From Clostridia bacterium (GTDB lineage: Bacteria; Bacillota; Clostridia; Oscillospirales; Acutalibacteraceae), in contig JAFTCS010000158.1 of assembly GCA_017454565.1 (NCBI GenBank), positions 1-17,516 on the forward strand: a DNA stretch of 17,516 nucleotides. The letters are read 5' to 3'. The position numbers and the translations under genes are program-made. Of the stretch, positions 12,325 to 17,516 are shown in pieces. The notes beneath the pieces are model-generated. The model searched no databases, had not been told where the DNA came from, and saw nothing but the letters and a program-made list of their open reading frames with translations. The first letter of the stretch is position 1, and each line of letters opens with the position of its first letter.

Positions 12325-12346
12325 ATTGACACCAAATTGACGCCAA
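12325..12346 (+). repeat. Tandem 11-base repeats, candidate integrase arm sites
   Basis: ATTGACACCAA (12325-12335) followed at once by ATTGACGCCAA (12336-12346), ten of eleven identical. They lie between the integrase stop and the guaA terminator. Direct repeats in this position are typical of arm-type sites bound by the AP2-like N-terminal domain, but binding is inferred. Confidence 0.55.
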
Positions 12347-12351
12347 AAAGC

Positions 12352-12395
12352 AAAAAATCACCCCCGAAACCCGCATAAACAGCGGATTTCGGGGG
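12352..12395 (-). terminator. Intrinsic terminator of guaA, probably bidirectional
   Basis: CCCCCGAAACCCGC (12361-12374), a seven-base loop, GCGGATTTCGGGGG (12382-12395), one mismatch in fourteen. Leftward it is followed by TGATTTTTTG and a further T run, so it ends guaA strongly. Rightward the tail is ATTATGTTATTATT, so it may also stop the integrase message. Confidence 0.88.
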
Positions 12396-12404
12396 ATTAT
12401 GTTA

Positions 12405-12416
12405 TTATTCCCACTC
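12405..12416. other. Candidate attachment core at the guaA 3' end
   Basis: The last codons of guaA read GAGTGGGAATAA on the minus strand. The 3' end of guaA is a known integration hotspot of genomic islands and phages, and an integrase gene lies immediately beside it here. The second copy is expected at the element's far end, left of base 1. No other copy was seen in the window, so the core limits are not determined. Confidence 0.5.
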
Positions 12417-13946
12417 GATGGTAGCCGGGGGTTTGGAGGTTATGTCGTAGACAACACGGTTGACACAGCGTACCTCATTGATGATGCGGTTGGATATCTT
12501 CTCCAGAACATCGTATGGGAGACGCGCCCAATCGGCTGTCATAAAGTCGGATGTGGTCACTGCACGTATGGCTATTGTATTATCATAGGTCCTGCCGTCA
12601 CCCATTACTCCAACGCTTTTTATGCCTGTCAGTACAGCAAAGTACTGGCTCACGTTACGGGAAAGTCCGTTCTCCCTTATCTCCTCGCGCAGAATCGCGT
12701 CGGCATCTTTAAGTATCTCTAACTTTTCCTCGGTGATGTCACCCATTATACGGATGGCAAGTCCGGGGCCCGGAAAAGGCTGTCTCCAGACAAGAAACTC
12801 GGGAATACCAAGCTCTATTCCTGCCTGACGCACCTCATCCTTGAAGAGATCTCTCAAAGGCTCAATTATGCCCTCAAACCCAACGTCCTCGGGCAGACCG
12901 CCTACATTGTGATGGCTCTTGATAACGGCAGCTTCACCTGTGCCGCTTTCAACAACGTCCGGATAGATCGTACCCTGACAAAGATACTCTATCCTGCCAA
13001 GCTTCTTCGATTCGTCTTCAAATACGCGGATGAACTCCTCACCGATTATCTTACGCTTCGTTTCAGGGTCGCTGACCCCCTGAAGCTTTGTCAGAAACCG
13101 TTCCTGAGCGTTCACCCTGATAAGGTTCATGTCGAACTGCTTGCGGAAAACATTCTCTACCTCATCGCCCTCGTCCTTGCGGAGAAGTCCGTGGTCAACG
13201 AAAATGCAGGTAAGCTGCTTGCCGACAGCCTTGTGTACAAGAAGTGCCGCAACGGATGAATCTACACCGCCAGAAAGCGCGCAAATAACCTTCCTGTCAC
13301 CGATCTTCTCCCTGAGCTGCTCAATAGTGCTGCTGACAAATGAGCTCATCTTCCACGCGGCTGTACATCCGCAGGCATTATAGAGAAAATTCCTCAGGAA
13401 AAGCATTCCCTGCTCGGTGTGATTCACCTCGGGATGAAACTGCAGTCCGAAAAACTTGTTCTTTATGTCCTCCATGGCAGCTACCGGACAGCCCTCCGAG
13501 ATCGCCGTAATCTTGAAGCCGTGAGGTATTTTTGAAATATAGTCCGTGTGGCTCATCCATGTAACGGACTTCGACTTTGCGGCATGGAAGATAAGTGACG
13601 ACGGATTGCACTCGATCTCTGTTTTGCCGTACTCCCTTGAGTCACTCTTCTCTACCTTGCCGCCTAGAGCCTGCGCCATGAGCTGTGCTCCGTAGCAGAT
13701 ACCAAGTATCGGTATACCCAGCCTGAATATTGCAGGGTCACACTTCGGAGCATCCTTTTCATAGGTGCTGTTTGGGCCGCCGGAGAAGATAATACCCATG
13801 TAGCCTGCTTCTTTTATCTCGGCTGCCGTTATCTTGTATGATTTCAGCTCACAGTACACACTGCACTCACGCACTCTTCTGGCAATAAGCTGGCTGTACT
13901 GTCCGCCGAAATCCATTATAAGAACAGATTCTTTTTTAATATCCAT
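12405..13946 (-). CDS. guaA: GMP synthase (glutamine-hydrolysing)
   Basis: A complete 513-residue GMP synthetase, converting XMP to GMP with ATP and glutamine in the cytosol, the last step of guanine nucleotide synthesis. The N-terminal class I amidotransferase domain has the nucleophile Cys84 in GICYGAQ and His171/Glu173 in QFHPEVNH. The ATP pyrophosphatase domain has the P-loop SGGVDSS (225-231). The C-terminal dimerisation domain ends KPPATIEWE, typical of the family. ATG 13946 is preceded by GGAAGGAAG. The length is normal and no residue is missing, so integration next to it has left or restored an intact 3' end. It follows glmS after a 320-base spacer, so it may have its own promoter, though none was clear. 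Confidence 0.97.
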   Translation of the reverse strand: MDIKKESVLIMDFGGQYSQLIARRVRECSVYCELKSYKITAAEIKEAGYMGIIFSGGPNSTYEKDAPKCDPAIFRLGIPILGICYGAQLMAQALGGKVEKSDSREYGKTEIECNPSSLIFHAAKSKSVTWMSHTDYISKIPHGFKITAISEGCPVAAMEDIKNKFFGLQFHPEVNHTEQGMLFLRNFLYNACGCTAAWKMSSFVSSTIEQLREKIGDRKVICALSGGVDSSVAALLVHKAVGKQLTCIFVDHGLLRKDEGDEVENVFRKQFDMNLIRVNAQERFLTKLQGVSDPETKRKIIGEEFIRVFEDESKKLGRIEYLCQGTIYPDVVESGTGEAAVIKSHHNVGGLPEDVGFEGIIEPLRDLFKDEVRQAGIELGIPEFLVWRQPFPGPGLAIRIMGDITEEKLEILKDADAILREEIRENGLSRNVSQYFAVLTGIKSVGVMGDGRTYDNTIAIRAVTTSDFMTADWARLPYDVLEKISNRIINEVRCVNRVVYDITSKPPATIEWE

Positions 13947-14266
13947 AAATGCTTCCTTCCCCTATTTTACAGAATCAGGAAAAATATCAGAGAATATGCG
14001 CTTGTTCGCTTTGGTCAGAGCTTCTGAGAAGTCAGATGGCTCTGGTCTCGCCTGTCGGGTGCGTGACCGCACTGGACGATTATGTTTTGGAAACAAGCTT
14101 TGCAACGTTGCCTTATCCGTTCCCAAAACGAAATCGACAGCGGAGGCACTCCGCTCGGTGCTTCTGCTGCGGAGAGGTCTCCACCGGAGACCCGCACCCC
14201 CGGTTCGCGGCGCAGAGGCAACTCCACACTCCACTCTCCACACTCCACTCTCCACACTCAATAGTA
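13947..14266 (-). repeat. Gene-free 320-base spacer with palindromes and a 14-base tandem repeat
   Basis: Between glmS and guaA. It holds GTTTTGGAAAC (14084-14094) and GTTCCCAAAAC (14119-14129) as arms around a perfect palindrome GCAACGTTGC (14102-14111). GGTCTCC and GGAGACC (14176-14192) form a tight hairpin. There are 2.6 copies of CCACACTCCACTCT (14224-14259). On the minus strand the tandem part follows the glmS stop directly. The pattern resembles a REP- or MITE-like intergenic element. Frames that cross it have no ribosome sites and look like chance. No clear promoter for guaA was found. Confidence 0.6.
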
Positions 14267-16093
14267 TTACTCGACTGTAACGGACTTTGCAAGATTGCGG
14301 GGTTTATCTATGTCGCAGCCTTTAGCCGATGCCACATAGTACGCAAAAAGCTGCAAAGGTATCACCGCCAGCGAGGGCAGCATCATGTCGCATATCTCAG
14401 GAATGAAAATTGTGCTCTGAGCGACTCCGGCAAGCTCCTTGTGGTTCTCGCAGGCAAGACACAGCACGTTGGCACCTCTTGTCTGCACCTCACGTATGTT
14501 GCTGACCGTCTTGGCAATAAGCGGTTCGTGAGTTGCAAGGGCTATTACCAGTGTGCCCTTTTCGATAAGGCTGATGGTACCGTGTTTCAGCTCGCCTGCC
14601 GCGTATGCCTCAGAATGAATGTAGGAGATCTCCTTGAGCTTCAGAGAGCCTTCAAGTGACAGGGCATAGTCAATGTTTCTTCCGATGAAGAAAATATCCC
14701 TTGAATTGAACAGCTTTGACGCAAGATACTGTACCTGACTGCTGTTTTCAAGTATTTTGCTTATCTTGTCGGGAACGGAAAGCAGCTCTGAAACGTACCA
14801 TGACGCTTTTTCTTCGCTGAGTGTACCCAGCATTTCTCCGAAATATATAGCCATAAGATATATGACCGCAAGCTGAGCGCTGTATGCCTTTGTGGTGGCT
14901 ACGGCTATTTCCGGACCTGCCCATGTGTAGATCACGTCGTCCGATTCCGTGGCGATGGCACTGCCCACGACATTCACAACGGAGATAACGTGAGAGCCTC
15001 TTCTCTGAGCCTCTTTCATGGCTTCCTTGGTATCGGCTGTCGCACCGGACTGGCTTATGACAATGGTGAGAGTCTTGTCATCCACGATCGGGTCACGGTA
15101 ACGGAACTCGGACGCAAGATCTGCTTCCACCGGCTTGCGGAGAATTTTTTCAAATACATACTTTGCGACCACACCTACATGGTAGGCGGAACCGCAGGCA
15201 AGTATGTTTATCTTGTTGACAGAGCGAAGCTGTTCGGGCGTAAGGCTGATCTCATCAAGAACGACCCTGCCGTTTTTAATGCGCGGAGAGATCGTGTCGT
15301 GAATGTCCTTGGGCTGCTCCATTATTTCCTTGAACATGAAGTGCTCATAGCCGCAATTTTCGGCGGCGTCAATGCTCCAGTTCACCGTCTCGATATCCTT
15401 GTGGATCTCTTCCTTGTCTGTATTGATTATCTTTATGCTGTCGCGGCGGAGAACAGCGATCTCATTGTTTTCAAGGCGGTAAATGCTCTTGGTTTTTGAG
15501 AGTATCGCGGGAATATCCGACGCGATGTAGTTCTCGCCCTGACCGATGCCGATTATAAGCGGGCTTTCCTTTCTCACAGCAATTATCCTGTCGGGATCGT
15601 CACAGCTTATCACGCCGAGAGCGTATGAGCCGTCCAGACGGGAAAGCACCTTGATTATGGTGTCGATAAGGTCGCCCTTGTAGTAGTATTCTATAAGCTG
15701 TGCAATGACCTCTGTGTCGGTCATTGATAGGAAAGTCATGCCCTTTGAAACAAGATATTCCTTAAGCTGTAAATAGTTTTCGATTATGCCGTTGTGAACA
15801 ACAGCAAAACGTCCTGAACTGCTGAGATGAGGGTGTGCGTTGACGTCTGAGGGCTCGCCGTGGGTAGCCCATCTTGTGTGACCGATGCCTACGGTGCCGC
15901 TTACAGCCCGGCCCTCATCGGTAAGCTTTTTCAGCTCTTCAAGCTTTCCCTTTGCCTTTTTCACAACAAGCTCTTTGCCGTCATGCAGGCATATTCCGGC
16001 GGAATCATATCCGCGGTACTCTAACCTTTCCAGACCCTTGAGCAAAAACGGAGCGGCCTGCTCATAGCCGATATAACCTACTATGCCACACAT
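14267..16093 (-). CDS. glmS: Glutamine-fructose-6-phosphate aminotransferase
   Basis: A complete 608-residue GlmS, which makes glucosamine-6-phosphate from fructose-6-phosphate and glutamine, the entry to peptidoglycan and amino-sugar synthesis. The start MCGIVGYIG places the catalytic Cys as residue 2. The class II amidotransferase domain includes YRGYDSAGI, GIGHTRWATHG and NGIIENY. Two SIS domains follow, with SQSGATADT and the ACGSAYHVG loop. The C-terminus is DKPRNLAKSVTVE, the family's usual end. ATG 16093 has GGAGGAG upstream; a longer reading to 16186 would run into purA and is rejected. It is 16 bases after purA. No glmS ribozyme can fit before it, so regulation by that element is absent here. 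Confidence 0.97.
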   Translation of the reverse strand: MCGIVGYIGYEQAAPFLLKGLERLEYRGYDSAGICLHDGKELVVKKAKGKLEELKKLTDEGRAVSGTVGIGHTRWATHGEPSDVNAHPHLSSSGRFAVVHNGIIENYLQLKEYLVSKGMTFLSMTDTEVIAQLIEYYYKGDLIDTIIKVLSRLDGSYALGVISCDDPDRIIAVRKESPLIIGIGQGENYIASDIPAILSKTKSIYRLENNEIAVLRRDSIKIINTDKEEIHKDIETVNWSIDAAENCGYEHFMFKEIMEQPKDIHDTISPRIKNGRVVLDEISLTPEQLRSVNKINILACGSAYHVGVVAKYVFEKILRKPVEADLASEFRYRDPIVDDKTLTIVISQSGATADTKEAMKEAQRRGSHVISVVNVVGSAIATESDDVIYTWAGPEIAVATTKAYSAQLAVIYLMAIYFGEMLGTLSEEKASWYVSELLSVPDKISKILENSSQVQYLASKLFNSRDIFFIGRNIDYALSLEGSLKLKEISYIHSEAYAAGELKHGTISLIEKGTLVIALATHEPLIAKTVSNIREVQTRGANVLCLACENHKELAGVAQSTIFIPEICDMMLPSLAVIPLQLFAYYVASAKGCDIDKPRNLAKSVTVE

Positions 16094-16109
16094 AATAACT
16101 CCTCCATAC

Positions 16110-17390
16110 TTAGCGGTAAATGATATCCTCTCTCTTGGGACCGTTTGATACCATTGTGAAAGGCACTCCCACTGCCTTTTCGGCAAACTCTATATACCTG
16201 CGGCAGTTTTCGGGAAGATCCTCGTATTTTCTTATTCCCCTGATATCGCACTTCCATCCGGGAAGAACCTCTAATATGGGTTTTGCTCTCTTGAGCTTGG
16301 TGGTGGACGGGAAGTAATCTATCCTCTCGCCGTCAAGCTCGTATGCAACGCATACAGGTATCTCGTCAAGATAGCCTAAAGCGTCAAGAACCGTAAAGGC
16401 TACCTGTGTAGCGCCCTGCACCTTGCATCCGTAGCGTGTTGCGACCAGATCAAGCCAGCCCATTCTTCTCGGGCGGCCTGTGGTAGCACCGTACTCGCCG
16501 CCGTCGCCGCCGCGTCTTCTCAGCTCGTCGGCCTCGTCGCCGAATATCTCGCTGACAAACTCACCTGCACCGACTGCGCTTGAATATGCCTTTACTACGG
16601 TGATGATGTCCTTTATTTCGTACGGCGGTATGCCGCCTGCACCGACTGCACCGTATCCTGCTATGGTGTTCGATGAAGTGACCATAGGATAAATACCGAA
16701 ATCGGTATCCTTGAGTGAACCAAGCTGTCCTTCAAGCAGTATGTTTTTGCCCTCTTTTACAGCATCGTTAACAATGTCGAAGGTGTTAGCCGCATAAGGT
16801 GCAAGAGCCTCTTTGTATTCCATCAGCTTTGAAAACATTTCATCTGTGCTGATGGGGTCCTTATGGTACACGTTTTTAACGATAGCGTTCTTTACTTCAA
16901 GTATACGCTCTAATTTTTCTTTAAGACCTGCTTCATCGTCATAAAGCTCGTTTACCTGAAAACCTATCTTTGAAAATTTATCGGAATAGAACGGCGCTAT
17001 GCCGGATTTTGTTGAACCGAAGCTCTTTCCGCCCAGTCTCTCCTCCTCATAGCAGTCGAAGAGCTTGTGATACGGCATAACGATCTGTGCCCTGTCAGAT
17101 ACAAGTATCTTCGGCATAGGCACACCCTTGCCGACTAACTCCCCGATCTCCTTTACAAGATTCTCGACGCTCAGCGCAACTCCGTTTCCTATCACGTTTA
17201 TAATGCTGCTGTTGAACACGCCCGAAGGAAGCTGATGCAGCGCAAATTTGCCGTAGTTATTGATTATGGTGTGTCCGGCGTTGCTGCCGCCCTGAAATCT
17301 TATAACCATGTCCGAATTCTGAGCCAGCACGTCAGTTATCTTACCCTTACCTTCATCGCCCCAGTTGGCGCCTACTATTGCTTTTACCAT
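16110..17390 (-). CDS. purA: Adenylosuccinate synthetase, divergent clostridial type
   Basis: A complete 426-residue PurA, joining IMP and aspartate with GTP to make adenylosuccinate, the first committed step to AMP. The P-loop GDEGKGK (11-17) includes the catalytic Asp12, and His40 is in QGGSNAGHT. GDGGEYGATTGRPRRMGWLD and VLPGWKCDI are the aspartate- and GTP-binding regions. It is of a variant lineage: the segment usually read as GTTGRGIGPAYEDK is here GSTKSGIAPFYSDK, and the usual LEGAQG is LEGQLG. I recall the same form in Faecalibacterium-like relatives. ATG 17390 follows AAAGGATG. It probably starts an operon with glmS. Confidence 0.96.
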   Translation of the reverse strand: MVKAIVGANWGDEGKGKITDVLAQNSDMVIRFQGGSNAGHTIINNYGKFALHQLPSGVFNSSIINVIGNGVALSVENLVKEIGELVGKGVPMPKILVSDRAQIVMPYHKLFDCYEEERLGGKSFGSTKSGIAPFYSDKFSKIGFQVNELYDDEAGLKEKLERILEVKNAIVKNVYHKDPISTDEMFSKLMEYKEALAPYAANTFDIVNDAVKEGKNILLEGQLGSLKDTDFGIYPMVTSSNTIAGYGAVGAGGIPPYEIKDIITVVKAYSSAVGAGEFVSEIFGDEADELRRRGGDGGEYGATTGRPRRMGWLDLVATRYGCKVQGATQVAFTVLDALGYLDEIPVCVAYELDGERIDYFPSTTKLKRAKPILEVLPGWKCDIRGIRKYEDLPENCRRYIEFAEKAVGVPFTMVSNGPKREDIIYR

Positions 17391-17425
17391 CTTACTGTTT
17401 TCATCCTTTCTGTATTGTATTCTTT

Positions 17426-17494
17426 CTTGAGGGCCGCTTTTCTTGAGGGCCGCTTTTCTTGAGGGCCGCTTTTCTTGAGGGCCGCCGCCCTCAA
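17426..17494 (-). repeat. 16-base tandem repeat with terminal palindrome upstream of purA
   Basis: CTTGAGGGCCGCTTTT is present in three exact copies (17426-17473), followed by twelve bases of a fourth (17474-17485). The fourth forms the 8-bp palindrome TTGAGGGC / GCCCTCAA (17475-17494) with a four-base loop. On the minus strand it begins 36 bases before purA. It may lie in the purA leader or be the terminator region of a gene beyond the window. Confidence 0.75.
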
Positions 17495-17516
17495 ACTCCC
17501 GTCAAGGGGCGCTGCC

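Noticed and set aside
12405..12416. Second attachment copy within the window
   Set aside because: I looked for another GAGTGGGAATAA-like end on both strands and saw none, so the other end of the element should be left of base 1.
13962..14261. Several overlapping frames in the glmS-guaA spacer
   Set aside because: All cross palindromic and tandem repeats, give low-complexity Arg/Ser/Pro-rich products and lack ribosome sites.
16094..16109. glmS ribozyme or riboswitch before glmS
   Set aside because: Only 16 bases separate it from purA, mostly ribosome site. There is no room for the element, although it is common before glmS in other Firmicutes.
16094..16186. Upstream extension of glmS
   Set aside because: It would precede the catalytic Cys2 that must become N-terminal, and would overlap purA. 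GGAGGAG and MCGIVG fix the start at 16093.
17426..17485. CRISPR array
   Set aside because: Units are 16 bases and directly adjacent with no spacers. It is a simple tandem repeat.

Overview
The window joins the early and lysogeny-control end of a tailed-phage-like prophage (or closely related integrative element) to the chromosome of a low-to-mid GC Gram-positive bacterium. Strong GGAGG-type ribosome sites, TTG starts, and PurA, GlmS and GuaA sequences of Clostridia type suggest Oscillospiraceae/Ruminococcaceae, perhaps Ruminococcus. The genus is inferred from remembered family sequences, not from a search.

Chromosome, about 12405-17516. purA, glmS and guaA lie on the minus strand. purA and glmS are 16 bases apart and probably cotranscribed. 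guaA follows after a 320-base spacer full of palindromes and a 14-base tandem repeat. A 16-base tandem repeat and a palindrome lie upstream of purA. guaA is intact and ends at a strong terminator.

Integration end, about 11047-12404. A tyrosine recombinase is convergent with guaA, and the guaA 3' end is the likely attachment site. The other attachment copy must lie left of the window. Two adjacent 11-base repeats after the integrase look like recombinase arm sites. Between repressor and integrase, the minus strand carries a compact unit with a good promoter and a strong terminator, predicted to make an RNA of about 75 nt.

Lysogeny switch, about 9030-11060. A rightward XRE repressor without an S24 protease domain faces leftward Cro-like genes across a divergent promoter region. 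Four copies of a TTGAGTAA-type motif, the last three spaced exactly 42 bases, lie over these promoters. Leftward follow a Cro-like gene, a Rha-type antirepressor, an XRE gene with no ATG/GTG/TTG start, another HTH gene and a small unknown gene. One small gene at 8552-8731 runs the other way with its own promoter and terminator, like a phage moron.

Early leftward operon, about 1-8346. Fourteen tightly packed genes run from small regulators and unknowns (two below usual annotation length), through a diverged DUF3846-like pair and a PcfK-like/PcfJ-like pair, to a DNA-transaction module: coiled-coil HTH protein, RecF/SMC-type ATPase, Sak4-like recombinase, DUF669 protein and an SF2 helicase cut by the window edge. 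The likely sequence of events is repressor control of the switch, leftward expression of regulators, then replication and recombination genes. Structural genes are not in view.
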